Below are positions 26,983 through 35,695 of a stretch of DNA of 64,000 bases, in pieces. A program made the position numbers and the translations under genes. Source of the stretch: Paenibacillus polymyxa. Its GTDB lineage: Bacteria; Bacillota; Bacilli; Paenibacillales; Paenibacillaceae. Where the stretch lies: positions 4,988,501 to 5,052,500 of the forward strand of contig NZ_CP049783.1 of assembly GCF_015710975.1 (NCBI RefSeq), written 5' to 3'. The first letter of the stretch is position 1, and each line of letters begins with the position of its first letter. The notes below the pieces were generated by a model that did not search any database, was not told the DNA's origin, and saw only the letters and a list, made by a program, of their open reading frames with translations.

Positions 26983-27987
26983 TTACCAGGGGACATCCCC
27001 GATATTATGCATAACCTGGTCGATCTCTTGAAGATCCGCTGCTGATAGCGGATCCGCATGTACTGCTAGCACGTTTTCCTCAATTTGACCTACACGGCTT
27101 GCACCGATTAGCACCGAATCGACGCCGCCTTCGCGTAGCGCCCATGTCAACGCCATTTGCGGTAGCGTCTGACCGCGGCGCTTCGCGATCGTCTCTAGCG
27201 CACGGAATTTGTTGATCCGCTCCTGAGATACGGCCTCCGGTTTCAGTGTGCGCTGGCCTGTTTTAAACTCAGTTTCCAGCTTATCGATGTATTTTCCCGT
27301 CAACTGTCCGCGACCAAGCGGGCAGAAAGCCACTGTGCCGGCTCCCACTTCAGTCAGTACGTCCTGCAATCCGTTCTCAATCCACCGGTTCAGCATGGAA
27401 TACATAGGCTGGTGGACGAGCAGCGGTGTACCAAGGTTCTTAAGGATCATAGCTGCTTGCTTCGTTTCCTCCGGTCCGTAATTGGATAAACCGACATACA
27501 GTGCTTTGCCTGATTTTACAGCATGAGCAAGCGCTCCCATCGATTCCTCTAATGGGGTATCACCATCGGGACGATGATGGTAAAAGACATCGACATAGTC
27601 GAGTCCCATTCGCTGAAGGCTGCGGTCCAGGCTTGCAAGCAGGTTTTTTCTCGAACCCCACTCACCGTACGGGCCAGGCCACATATAGTAGCCAGCTTTA
27701 GTTGAAATAAACAGCTCATCCCGATAAGGTGCAAGGTCTTTTTTTAGTACGTGTCCAAAGGTCTCTTCGGCCGATCCGGGAGGCGGTCCGTAATTGTTTG
27801 CCAAATCAAAGTGCGAGACACCAAGATCGAAGGCGCGTAATATCATTGCACGACTATTCTCAAACGGTTTGTCCCCTCCAAAATTTTGCCACAAGCCGAG
27901 CGAAATGGCCGGCAGCCTGACGCCGCTCCGTCCAATCCGCCGATATTTCATTTGTTCGTATCGATTTTCTTGTGCGATATAAGTCAC
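26983..27987 (-). CDS. Aldo/keto reductase (YghZ/GAP-reductase type)
   Basis: A 334-residue TIM-barrel NADPH oxidoreductase: FDLANNYGPPPGSAEETFG with catalytic Asp and Tyr (about 60-78), Lys in ISTKAGYYMWPGPYG, and YHHRPDGDTPLEE with His. The MWPGPYGEWGSRK stretch marks the YghZ group, which includes L-glyceraldehyde-3-phosphate reductase. The GTG start follows GAAAGGATG. Physiological role is probably aldehyde detoxification. Confidence 0.88.
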   Translation of the reverse strand: MTYIAQENRYEQMKYRRIGRSGVRLPAISLGLWQNFGGDKPFENSRAMILRAFDLGVSHFDLANNYGPPPGSAEETFGHVLKKDLAPYRDELFISTKAGYYMWPGPYGEWGSRKNLLASLDRSLQRMGLDYVDVFYHHRPDGDTPLEESMGALAHAVKSGKALYVGLSNYGPEETKQAAMILKNLGTPLLVHQPMYSMLNRWIENGLQDVLTEVGAGTVAFCPLGRGQLTGKYIDKLETEFKTGQRTLKPEAVSQERINKFRALETIAKRRGQTLPQMALTWALREGGVDSVLIGASRVGQIEENVLAVHADPLSAADLQEIDQVMHNIGDVPW

Positions 27988-28420
27988 CTGATTTCATCCT
28001 TTCTCATTCCTAGCGAAATGCTGACCTCCCACGTACCCGCTTCTTATTTTTCATTTCATGCCTCCCTCAAGACATGTCATAAGGTTGAGGACTTAACCTT
28101 AGGCAGCTCAAGTATATCTAACAATTATTATGTATTGGAATGTCACTGTGATAAAAGTACATGTCATAATGTTATTAGATAACAGGACAGCTCCTAAAAA
28201 AGAAGCCAAGAGCGAGTAATGTGCTCTTGGCTTGCTTGAAAAGGCGCTGCATTCGACTTTGGATTTATTCTGCCAGCATAAATACCCTTGAATAGTTTCT
28301 CTAGAGGAATTTGCTCGCTTTCCCGATGGTGCTCTGATATCCGACCGAAGCCAGTCTTCACATGTCGTTTACCAATAAGTTCGTGTCAATGTAAGGGCTA
28401 ATTCTTGGTTTGCTTTTCAC
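27988..28420. other. Spacer between aldo/keto reductase and response regulator
   Basis: 433 bases with no supported gene. It holds the terminator at 28193-28233 and should hold the aldo/keto reductase promoter. Confidence 0.5.
28193..28233 (-). terminator. Terminator downstream of response regulator
   Basis: Perfect 11-bp stem AAGCCAAGAGC (28203-28213) / GCTCTTGGCTT (28222-28232); on the minus strand it is followed by CTTTTTTAG. Confidence 0.8.
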
Positions 28421-29107
28421 CTATTTTTCGAATTTGTATCCAATACCAAACACGGTAGTAATCAGATCGCTTGCATCCAATTTCTTGCGAAGCCTTTGTA
28501 TGTGTGTATCAACAGTCCGAGTATCGCCGACAAAATCATATCCCCATACAATATCCAGCAGTTCCGAGCGTGTGAACGTTTTGCCTCGGTGATTTATCAG
28601 AGTCATAAGTAAATCAAACTCTTTCGGAGTCAAGTCAATTGGAATACCATTTTGTTTGACAAGATGTTCCTCGACAATAATTTCGATTTGTTTAAACCGA
28701 ATTACTTTACTCTCCGTATTTTTTCCATTGTTTGCTTGATCTACCCTCCGGAGGATTGTCCGAATCCGAGCAATAACCTCCCTTAAATCAAAAGGCTTTG
28801 TAATATAGTCATCCGCGCCGAATTCAAGACCAAGGATTTTATCGGTGATATCCGATTTCGCGGTAATCATCAAGATCGGTATGTTATAACTTGCAGTTAC
28901 TTGTTTGCAAATATCTAATCCGCTTTGATCCGGCAGCATCCAGTCAAGTAGCAAAAGATTAGGTTGAAATTGTTGAAGTTCAACCATCCCCGCTGCTCCA
29001 TTTGCCGTAGTTCGCGTTTCAAACCCCTCCATTGAAAGTCCGTATGATAATAAATCTGCTATTGGTGTATCATCTTCAATAATGAGAATTTTTGCTTTAT
29101 TCATCAT
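28421..29107 (-). CDS. OmpR/PhoB-family response regulator (no kinase nearby)
   Basis: A 228-residue protein: receiver domain with acidic pocket EDD (11-13), phospho-acceptor Asp55 (LLLLDWMLPD) and Lys in YITKPF (about 106); C-terminal winged helix (LTPKEFDLLMTLINHRGKTF ... VDTHIQRLRKKL). It binds DNA at promoters when phosphorylated. No histidine kinase gene is adjacent on either side, which is unusual for this family; the partner must be elsewhere or lost. Confidence 0.92.
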   Translation of the reverse strand: MMNKAKILIIEDDTPIADLLSYGLSMEGFETRTTANGAAGMVELQQFQPNLLLLDWMLPDQSGLDICKQVTASYNIPILMITAKSDITDKILGLEFGADDYITKPFDLREVIARIRTILRRVDQANNGKNTESKVIRFKQIEIIVEEHLVKQNGIPIDLTPKEFDLLMTLINHRGKTFTRSELLDIVWGYDFVGDTRTVDTHIQRLRKKLDASDLITTVFGIGYKFEK

Positions 29108-29359
29108 AACCCCCGTCTTCTCTCGTTAATCCGCGATATCATAATGTTAATGATTAGTTAGGGAATAATCAACTCGGAACATAATACAGTAATCTTTGCA
29201 CCTTGGACTGCAGTTCATGAAAACATCAGCCGTTTCTGGCGTTTTGTGTCACACAACGAAGGATGCCTATTTTATAACAAAGAAAAACAACCTTGCTCCA
29301 GTCCGAGGACTAAGATAAGGTTGCACTTAAAAGGAGGTTTATTGATTCTATTTATAAGC

Positions 29360-29557
29360 CACACGTTAATGGCATTTTTGCACAACGGACAACATACCGC
29401 CAAAACATCCAGTGAATTGAATATTCACAAAAATACGCTACTTTACCGCGTAAATAAGATCAAAAAATTACTCAATTCCTCGCTTGATGAGGGTGACGAA
29501 CTCTTCTCTTACCAGTTGTCTTTCAAAATTTTAGATTATATGTCCTCGCAGCTGTAG
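29360..29557 (+). pseudogene. C-terminal fragment of a PucR/CdaR-type regulator
   Basis: The segment TLMAFLHNGQHTAKTSSELN followed by IHKNTLLYRVNKIKKLL is the helix-turn-helix that ends PucR/CdaR regulators. Upstream of it the frame (open from 29246) contains unrelated sequence, with no GAF or GGDEF-like part. It reads as a leftover of about 65 codons. A small inverted repeat (29289-29322) lies before it. Confidence 0.6.
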
Positions 29558-29613
29558 CCTTGTTTTTCCCAACTACAGTACACGGTACTTCATGAAGATC
29601 TGTTAGGAATGTG

Positions 29614-31095
29614 TTATTGCAGCGTCACGTTGTCAACGTAAACGGCTGACTTACCGCTGCTGTTCTCCGAGGCAAGAAATTGTACGCCGATTTCCCTAAC
29701 ATCGTCAAGATTAGGTATAGATGTAAGGTTGAACGACAGCGTCGTATCTCCAAAAGAATTAATCTTGACGGCTTTGCCAGCATACCAAGCCCAACCTGAT
29801 CCTGTCTTGGCATAAATCTTGGCATGGAGTCCGTCACCTGCGGAATCCCAAGATGCATGTTTGACGGTCGCGCTTAGCGTGGTCTTACCACTTAGGTTGC
29901 GGCTTTGTGAGAGAAGCAGGTAGTGCTGAGAATTGGCAGACATGATGATATCCGCTTTAAGAGAATTACTGCCCTTGGATGACCACTCGTTTACGCTCCA
30001 TGGACCATCGGATATATTCGAACCGGTCCAACCCTGCGTACTACCCTCGAAGTCATATAATGTGTTTGCGCTACTGCCACCGCAAGCCGCATTCTGCCTC
30101 CACTCGGCATATGGAGCGTGCCCAGCTAAAATGCTTTTCAGATAGTTACCTCCTGCTGTGAGACTCCCGTTCGTATTGAAAATACTGGCGCCTTCTGTCT
30201 TGTCATTAATCGCCCAGTTGGCCCATGACAGGTTATTCTGGTTCATCCAGTCAAGCCATTGGTTCGTGGAATCGTAATTAATGCCGCCGTCGCCATCCGC
30301 GTTAACAAAGCCCATCTCGGTAACAAACAGCGGGATACCCTTGCTCATTGCGTAGTTGGCTTTGTCCCGGAGCGACTGAAAATGAGATCCAGCGTAAAAG
30401 TGCAATGTATAGGCGATATTACCAGAGGATGTAATGGGGTCGTTCGCTGCCTGATCTACACTCTGAGACCAGAACGGCGTTCCAACGACAATCAGATTGT
30501 CGGAATGTTGACGAATGGCCGGGATAACTTGCTCAGCGTAACTTTTGATTGTCCCCCACGAGACTTGGGTAGGTTCGTTATAGATCTCAAAAATGACGTT
30601 ATCATAGCTTCCATATTCCTGCGCCATCCGGCTGAAGAAACTTTTGGCAGCGTTGACGTTGTTGTGCGCGTCATGTGAGTGCCAATCGATAATGACATAG
30701 ATCCCCTTTGCGATTGCCGCATTGACCACGTCACGAACTTTGGACTCATCGGCCGTGTTATACGGATTTCCGCTGGGGTCAACGCCATATGCCGCTCTTA
30801 CGATCTCTACTTGAAATTCATCCACCATCCGATTCACCGTGGTGGTATTCCAAAATGGACCGGACCAGTTGCTCCAGAAGAAACTCGCCCCTTTGACCAT
30901 CATCGGTCGATTCGTTTTGGAGCCGTTAATCTTGTTTCCACTTGCTTTCATTTCACCGAAATAGCTTACAGGGTTTGCGCAGGCAGCTGCAGAAGCGGGC
31001 GTTGCAGGTATGACCGCTTGAAAAAGCAGCGTTAATAAGCTGAACAGTAGGATCATGGTTAACGACTTAGTGAATGAATTGAACGACATTTTCAT
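29614..31095 (-). CDS. Secreted GH5 endoglucanase with C-terminal carbohydrate-binding module
   Basis: A 493-residue exported cellulase: signal peptide about 1-37 ending in ASA, GH5 (subfamily 2-like) barrel 40-325 with IDWH (136-139), acid/base Glu174 in IYNEPTQ, HFYAG (232-236) and nucleophile Glu260 in VTEMG, then a beta-sandwich module (347-493) starting YDFEGSTQGW, of the kind seen in CBM11/CBM27-like domains. It cuts internal beta-1,4-glucosidic bonds. The ATG follows GGGAG. Two LacI-type operator palindromes and a near-consensus cre site lie upstream, so it is probably repressed by the LacI protein at 31655 and by CcpA. Confidence 0.92.
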   Translation of the reverse strand: MKMSFNSFTKSLTMILLFSLLTLLFQAVIPATPASAAACANPVSYFGEMKASGNKINGSKTNRPMMVKGASFFWSNWSGPFWNTTTVNRMVDEFQVEIVRAAYGVDPSGNPYNTADESKVRDVVNAAIAKGIYVIIDWHSHDAHNNVNAAKSFFSRMAQEYGSYDNVIFEIYNEPTQVSWGTIKSYAEQVIPAIRQHSDNLIVVGTPFWSQSVDQAANDPITSSGNIAYTLHFYAGSHFQSLRDKANYAMSKGIPLFVTEMGFVNADGDGGINYDSTNQWLDWMNQNNLSWANWAINDKTEGASIFNTNGSLTAGGNYLKSILAGHAPYAEWRQNAACGGSSANTLYDFEGSTQGWTGSNISDGPWSVNEWSSKGSNSLKADIIMSANSQHYLLLSQSRNLSGKTTLSATVKHASWDSAGDGLHAKIYAKTGSGWAWYAGKAVKINSFGDTTLSFNLTSIPNLDDVREIGVQFLASENSSGKSAVYVDNVTLQ

Positions 31096-31210
31096 AATTC
31101 TCTTCTCCCTTTAATATGGCATGGTTACGCGAAAAACTTCGGCAAGTAGCCCCGATATTCATCAGCATATCGGCTGGATTCAAGAACAGTGACAGTATAC
31201 AGACTAGTTA

Positions 31211-31224
31211 GCGAAAACGTTTTA
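31211..31224. promoter_or_regulatory. LacI-type operator, half-degenerate copy
   Basis: GCGAAAACGTTTTAGA shares the core CGAAAACGTTTT with the perfect palindrome at 31331 and lies 116 bases upstream of the GH5 start. Confidence 0.55.
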
Positions 31225-31330
31225 GATTTTAATACCAATTTACTAGTTTTGTATCTTTCGCAAAAAGCATAAATTATTGATTTCAAAGAAGAATATGAAA
31301 TTTGATCAGTCGGCATCAAGCTCTTAAAGC

Positions 31331-31360
31331 TTTATTATCGAAAACGTTTTCGATAATAAA
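31331..31360. promoter_or_regulatory. 30-bp perfect palindrome, LacI-type operator
   Basis: TTTATTATCGAAAAC (31331-31345) is followed without loop by its reverse complement (31346-31360). The centre, CGAAAACGTTTTCG with a CG dyad, is the shape bound by LacI/GalR regulators. Confidence 0.7.
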
Positions 31361-31591
31361 AAAGAAAATGTTAGTGAAACCTCCTGTTCCCATAGATTCA
31401 ACTATTAACATCTCCAGGCTTGCCTTAGGTTTACAACATATCTCCCTACGTCTTCCGGGTCATCACCTTCTTTCAAAATCATAACTATTCTAGTTTCCTC
31501 CCCTCTGACGCAATATGAAGCTTTCCCTTTTGTCCATAACTCGGGAATGAAACAAGAACGAGCAGAAGAATGTTTGATTCAAGGAAACTTA

Positions 31592-31606
31592 TGTTAAGCG
31601 CTTACA
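31592..31606. promoter_or_regulatory. cre-like site
   Basis: TGTTAAGCGCTTACA; on the minus strand TGTAAGCGCTTAACA fits the CcpA site TGWAANCGNTNWCA apart from the end. Confidence 0.45.
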
Positions 31607-31654
31607 TCATAATTAAAATACAATTTGTTTTTGTGTTTGTCAATTCTTAAAAAA

Positions 31655-32659
31655 CTATTCCTTATACTGTCCTGTCGAGTCTCGTACAACCAGATCTGCC
31701 GGGACAATCTCCGTCGGCGGTGAATAATCGGGATTCTCAATCATTCGGATGAGATGCTCTCCTGCTTTCATTCCCATTAGAGTAATGTTCTGATTGATCG
31801 TCGTAAGCTTAGGCATGGTCAGCTCCGCATAGAACGTGTTGTCAAACCCAACGACGGAAATGTGCTCAGGTACTCGCTTTCCGATTTCGCGAATTGCTTC
31901 GATCGCACCAGTCGCCATATAGTCTGAAGAGCAGATCACGCCGGACGGTGCTTCCGGAAGCTGTAGCAGGCGCTTCATCGCCTTATATCCACCTTCAATG
32001 CTGTATTCCTCTACCTCAACATATTTGGCATAGTAAGGAAGATCGTTCGAGCGCAGCCCTTCCTGATACCCGGAAAATCTCGTTTGACCAACCAGACATC
32101 CCAAATCCCCGGAAATAAAGGCGATGCGTTTATGTCCAAGTTCCACCAAATGCTGAACACCTAAGTAAGCACCTCTGCGATTGTCGGCTGTTACATAGCC
32201 GGTTCTAGGTCCCAGCAGATCGGTATCAATCATCATCGTCGGCATCTCAGCCTGAAGCAGATCCAAAAAATTTTGATTAGTTCGATCGACACCAAACATG
32301 ACAACTCCATCTACATTGCGGCTGATGCAATGCTTAGTGAAGGTATAATCGGGATTACTAAGATTCGGTGATAGAAAGAGCAGGTCATAACCGCTATCTT
32401 CAAGAGACTTTCTTAACCCATCAAGAAGCTCCGAAATAAAAGGATTCGTGAAGAAATCCAGCAGGAACATCCCGACCGTCCAGGAACGCTTTTTCACGAG
32501 GCTTCGGGCAACCACATTCGGCTGGTAGTTTAGCAATTCAATCGCCTTGTTTACCTTATTCCTCGTTTTGCTGCTGACATCAGAATAATTATTAATCACT
32601 TTGGATACCGTTGCCACTGATACCCCTGCTTGTTTGGCCACCTCATGGATAGATGCCAC
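31655..32659 (-). CDS. LacI-family repressor, probably of the GH5 gene
   Basis: About 334 residues; the GTG at 32659 has GGGGTG eight bases upstream, whereas the GTG at 32668 overlaps it. N-terminal helix-turn-helix and hinge (IHEVAKQAGVSVATVSKVIN ... YQPNVVARSLVKKR), then a periplasmic-binding-protein-like sugar domain (FGVDRTNQNFLDLL, RIAFISGDLG, VVGFDNTFYAELTMPKLTTI). The operator-like palindromes at 31331 and 31211 lie between this gene and GH5, so it likely senses a cello- or xylo-oligosaccharide. The inducer is unknown. Confidence 0.9.
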   Translation of the reverse strand: MASIHEVAKQAGVSVATVSKVINNYSDVSSKTRNKVNKAIELLNYQPNVVARSLVKKRSWTVGMFLLDFFTNPFISELLDGLRKSLEDSGYDLLFLSPNLSNPDYTFTKHCISRNVDGVVMFGVDRTNQNFLDLLQAEMPTMMIDTDLLGPRTGYVTADNRRGAYLGVQHLVELGHKRIAFISGDLGCLVGQTRFSGYQEGLRSNDLPYYAKYVEVEEYSIEGGYKAMKRLLQLPEAPSGVICSSDYMATGAIEAIREIGKRVPEHISVVGFDNTFYAELTMPKLTTINQNITLMGMKAGEHLIRMIENPDYSPPTEIVPADLVVRDSTGQYKE

Positions 32660-32769
32660 TACACTCACCCCAAACCAAAATAAACGAATTCACACACAGT
32701 ACATAACCATTTACTATATATTATACGCGATGCTCAGCCTCATAGGAAACGTTCAGTAATATCGAATAA

Positions 32770-32797
32770 ACAAAAAAAGTCGCCAATATGGCGACTT
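32770..32797 (-). terminator. Terminator of the CE4 gene
   Basis: Stem AAGTCGCC / GGCGACTT with a five-base loop; on the minus strand followed by TTTTTTTGTTT. Confidence 0.8.
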
Positions 32798-32882
32798 CCA
32801 AGCGTATATGTTTTTGTCCATTGATAACAGTGACAACAAGTTTACCCTTTTCTTCTTTGTGCATTTTTAACTTCCTTTGCTT

Positions 32883-33947
32883 CTAGTTGATCTCCAAATA
32901 GTCAATGTATGCATCCCATGTTTCGTTTTCAGCTGTTAGAACGAGCTCAATCTCTTGATTTCCGGCTCCATGGCTGACATTGGTTAGAGTATAGACCGCG
33001 GGATTGCTCCCGCCGAAGTAGAAGGTCCCCTTTGCCTGTCCACCGATTTTTAGATCGACTCTGGCCATGTTGGAATTACTTGAAGCACCACGGAGTGAAA
33101 AATGATGGGTGCCGCTCGCAAAATATTGCGTGTACTTCACCAAATCATTGTTAGAATATAAAGCAACTCCGTTGAACGGCAAACTGATATTCCCGGTGTA
33201 CTGACCGCCTTTGGTCATACTCTCGACTTCCACTTTTGTACCTGCGCTTGGAGGAGATGTAGAGCTGTCAGGCGCCACCGCGCGACCGGTGGTCGGCGAG
33301 ATCATGCCAGAGCATAGGCTACGGCTCTTGAGATTTTGTGCAATCTGCGGGATCGCTTGGAGCGTCGTCTGGTACTGGTCATGCATAAGGAGCACGTCGC
33401 CGTTTTGCAACCTGTTCGCAGACGCTACGATTTGGGCCGTAGTGGCACCATTCCAATCCTGGGAATCAACGCTCCACAGCACTTCAGTAAGAGCATTTTG
33501 GCTCTCGATGGATTTCAAGGTCGAGTTGGTCGCACCGTACGGCGGACGGAACAGCTTTGGTGCAGTTCCAGTAATCGACTGGATCGCCTGCTGCGTCCGT
33601 GTGATTTCTGACGACATTTGCGAGCTACTCAACGTAGTCATATCCGGATGCGTATAGGAGTGGTTACCGACCCACATGCCTGCGTCCGCTTGGTCCCGTA
33701 CCAGAGACGGACTATTCTGCGCGTTTTGCCCGATGTTGAACATCGTTGCGCGCAAACCGGCCTGCTTCAGAGCCGCAAGCAGTTTTGTCGTGTTACTGGT
33801 ATTTGGGCCATCGTCGAACGTCAAACCTACGTAACCGTTCGCGCAACTCGCATCGGCAGCACTGGCGACAGACATCATCGGTACGGAGAACAATGTACCG
33901 ATAAGCATCAGAGCCATTGTGCCTTTTACTAGCTTTGCTTTAAGCAT
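32883..33947 (-). CDS. Secreted CE4 polysaccharide (xylan) deacetylase with CBM36
   Basis: A 354-residue exported esterase: signal peptide about 1-30 (ASA/AD), NodB domain 36-215 with TFDDGP (43-48), metal-binding HSYTH (96-100), RPPYG (134-138), DSQDW (161-165) and LLMHD (186-190), a Ser/Pro linker, and a C-terminal module (239-354) beginning VEVESMTKGGQYTGNISLPF that matches the calcium-dependent xylan-binding CBM36 of Paenibacillus XynD-type proteins. CE4 enzymes with this module remove acetyl groups from xylan. A perfect cre site lies 123 bases upstream, so CcpA repression is likely. Confidence 0.92.
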   Translation of the reverse strand: MLKAKLVKGTMALMLIGTLFSVPMMSVASAADASCANGYVGLTFDDGPNTSNTTKLLAALKQAGLRATMFNIGQNAQNSPSLVRDQADAGMWVGNHSYTHPDMTTLSSSQMSSEITRTQQAIQSITGTAPKLFRPPYGATNSTLKSIESQNALTEVLWSVDSQDWNGATTAQIVASANRLQNGDVLLMHDQYQTTLQAIPQIAQNLKSRSLCSGMISPTTGRAVAPDSSTSPPSAGTKVEVESMTKGGQYTGNISLPFNGVALYSNNDLVKYTQYFASGTHHFSLRGASSNSNMARVDLKIGGQAKGTFYFGGSNPAVYTLTNVSHGAGNQEIELVLTAENETWDAYIDYLEIN

Positions 33948-34069
33948 AAAAGTATCTCCTATTCATATAGTATTTGTTTTCACCAAGATTTGGACTGAAA
34001 GATTTTCCGTTTGCATTCCCCTGCTCTGCTACGGGTTTAATTGCCAAAAACAGCCACGTATCTATTAAT

Positions 34070-34083
34070 TGTAAACGTTTACA
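34070..34083. promoter_or_regulatory. Perfect cre site upstream of CE4
   Basis: TGTAAACGTTTACA is a 14-bp palindrome that fits the CcpA consensus TGWAANCGNTNWCA at every position. Confidence 0.8.
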
Positions 34084-34154
34084 GATAGTATTTTATCATC
34101 GAATTCTTCATATTTAACCTGCAAAGAATTAACCTTATACTATAAAATGTTTAG

Positions 34155-34200
34155 TTTTTTGTATAAAAAAGCTGACATCATGATGTATCAATGTCAGCTC
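34155..34200 (-). terminator. Terminator of the Tet-like efflux gene
   Basis: Perfect 9-bp stem AGCTGACAT / ATGTCAGCT; on the minus strand followed by TTTTTTATAC. It lies 22 bases after the stop codon. Confidence 0.8.
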
Positions 34201-34221
34201 TATAAAAATTATTATTTCCTA

Positions 34222-35595
34222 TTAATGATCCAAGGAAGCCTTTTCTCCCTTGAACACGATCATAAAAATGGCACCGCCTGTAATTACTACAGCTAGAAGT
34301 AGTAACGTTAAATTGCAGTATAAATATGCTGCAACGTCAGTAACGATTGGGAAAATAGAAAAGTTGAACCTCAGCTGTGTGAGCAGTCCGCCTACAACTG
34401 CGATACCGATCCCTTCCGCCAAAAAGCAGGAAAAATTCAAAAAACCCATACCTGAGCCAGATTCGTCAACACTTAGCGAGCCTGCCACAATGGTTGAGAT
34501 GACCGTTTTGACAAAGGATAGTCCACCAAAAATCAAAACCAATGCTCCTGAGATGATCCAGGGGCTACGATCGGCAAAAAGTGAAACGATTAAAAGACCC
34601 GACCCCAGAAGCAATAACCCTGCAACCATGACAAAACGAGCTCCCTGCCTATCGACCAAAGAACCGCCAACGATCCCGAAAAGAATCACGCTAATCGTTC
34701 CTGGAAACAGAACACCGCCTCCAATAAGGCTTGTCGACATCTGGTGCACTTCTCTCATCATATAAGGGATCATAGACATGAATCCTGCAACGGTTCCTAG
34801 AAGTATTCCACCTACAAATACACCGACAATAAATCTTCTCCTCTTAAATAAAGCTGGTTCTATGAAAGGTTCCTTAGCTCTTCGAATTCTCAGCACAAAT
34901 CCTATGAAAAGAATGACACTGATGTTCAAATACCACCATTCGTAATGTGTCGTAAATAAAGTGAACGAAACCGTTCCAAGAACAAAAAGCAGGCCTCCCG
35001 GAACATCAAGCCCACCTTTTTTCACAGGTTCGTCAGAGAGCGTCCGTAAGAAAAACGGTAGTGTGACTAGCGTCATCATGGGCAGGAAAAACAGATAGGA
35101 CCAATGTACATAGTCCGCGATCCAGCCTCCAAGTATAGGACCAAAACCTTCTCCCAAGGCAACGGTCGATCCAATCATACCAAAAGCTTTTCCTTGATGC
35201 TGCATTTCGATACTTTTGGTAACGATGACCATAATCAGTCCAGGGACAGCAGAAGCACCTGCTCCTTGGATAAATCGCGCGGCAAGCAAAATCGGGAACC
35301 AGGCATGAAAAAGCAAGCCGATTAGCGATCCCCCGCCGTATATCATCATACTGATGAAAATCAGTTTTTTTACGCCGTAAATGTCCGATATTTTTCCGTA
35401 AACGGCCGTTCCTACGGCAAAAGAAAGAATGAAGCTGGTATTAACATAATTTGCAGCGGATGGCTTAATTCCAAATTGAGCGGCAATGTCGGGCAACGAT
35501 ACGTTGAACACCGTCTCATTCAATACGCTGAAAAATGCAAGCACGCACAGCCAAATCAAAGAATTAGGAATACGTTTCTCAATCGATTTTTCCAT
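34222..35595 (-). CDS. Tet(K)/Tet(L)-like 14-helix MFS efflux pump
   Basis: A 457-residue DHA2-type antiporter. It shares with Tet(K)/Tet(L) the start pattern WLCVLAFFSVLNETVFNVSLPDIA, motif A GKISDIYGVKK (about 65-75), motif C VALGEGFGPILGGWIADY (about 145-162), and later VPGLIMVIV-, SMIPYMMREV- and GGLSFVKTVISTIVAGSLS-like blocks. These pumps exchange metal-tetracycline for protons. A 20-codon leader peptide and hairpin sit in front of the gene, as in tet(L). SD AAGGGG lies at 35604-35609. Tetracycline resistance is a family-based inference; the protein is clearly diverged from the plasmid-borne forms and could have another substrate. Confidence 0.85.
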   Translation of the reverse strand: MEKSIEKRIPNSLIWLCVLAFFSVLNETVFNVSLPDIAAQFGIKPSAANYVNTSFILSFAVGTAVYGKISDIYGVKKLIFISMMIYGGGSLIGLLFHAWFPILLAARFIQGAGASAVPGLIMVIVTKSIEMQHQGKAFGMIGSTVALGEGFGPILGGWIADYVHWSYLFFLPMMTLVTLPFFLRTLSDEPVKKGGLDVPGGLLFVLGTVSFTLFTTHYEWWYLNISVILFIGFVLRIRRAKEPFIEPALFKRRRFIVGVFVGGILLGTVAGFMSMIPYMMREVHQMSTSLIGGGVLFPGTISVILFGIVGGSLVDRQGARFVMVAGLLLLGSGLLIVSLFADRSPWIISGALVLIFGGLSFVKTVISTIVAGSLSVDESGSGMGFLNFSCFLAEGIGIAVVGGLLTQLRFNFSIFPIVTDVAAYLYCNLTLLLLAVVITGGAIFMIVFKGEKASLDH

Positions 35596-35619
35596 TATGC
35601 AAACCCCTTAAAAATACCA

Positions 35620-35658
35620 GGGATTACGCAGTTTATAGGGCCAGTGATGCGTTATCCC
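35620..35658 (-). promoter_or_regulatory. Attenuator-like hairpin overlapping leader peptide stop
   Basis: GGGATTACGCA (35620-35630) pairs with TGCGTTATCCC (35648-35658), 11 bp with one mismatch, around the leader stop codon. A second pairing of CCCT near 35619 with the AGGG of the efflux gene's ribosome binding site is also possible. This layout fits translational control by ribosome position. Confidence 0.6.
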
Positions 35659-35695
35659 CTTTAATTTGTGCCCTTCTTTTCACTTTGTACTTCAT
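35633..35695 (-). CDS. tet-type regulatory leader peptide, 20 residues
   Basis: ATG at 35693-35695 with GGAGGCG seven bases before it, reading MKYKVKRRAQIKGDNASLAL and ending TAA at 35633-35635. Length (20 residues) and pattern (MK at the start, R-Q-K in the middle, SL-L at the end) match the tet(L) leader peptide as I know it, [20 protein letters not shown]. It is 37 bases upstream of the efflux pump start. In tet(L), slowing of ribosomes on the leader raises expression of the pump gene. Confidence 0.75.
   Translation of the reverse strand: MKYKVKRRAQIKGDNASLAL

Larger units (their letters stand above)
31096..31654. other. Regulatory spacer between GH5 and LacI genes
   Basis: 559 bases without a gene. 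It carries CGAAAACGTTTT operators at 31211-31224 and 31331-31360 and a cre-like site at 31592-31606, all upstream of the GH5 gene. Confidence 0.6.

Noticed and set aside
34250..34765. 171-codon ORF antisense to the Tet-like pump
   Set aside because: Pro/Thr/Ser/Lys-rich translation typical of the reverse of a membrane-protein gene; no ribosome binding site.
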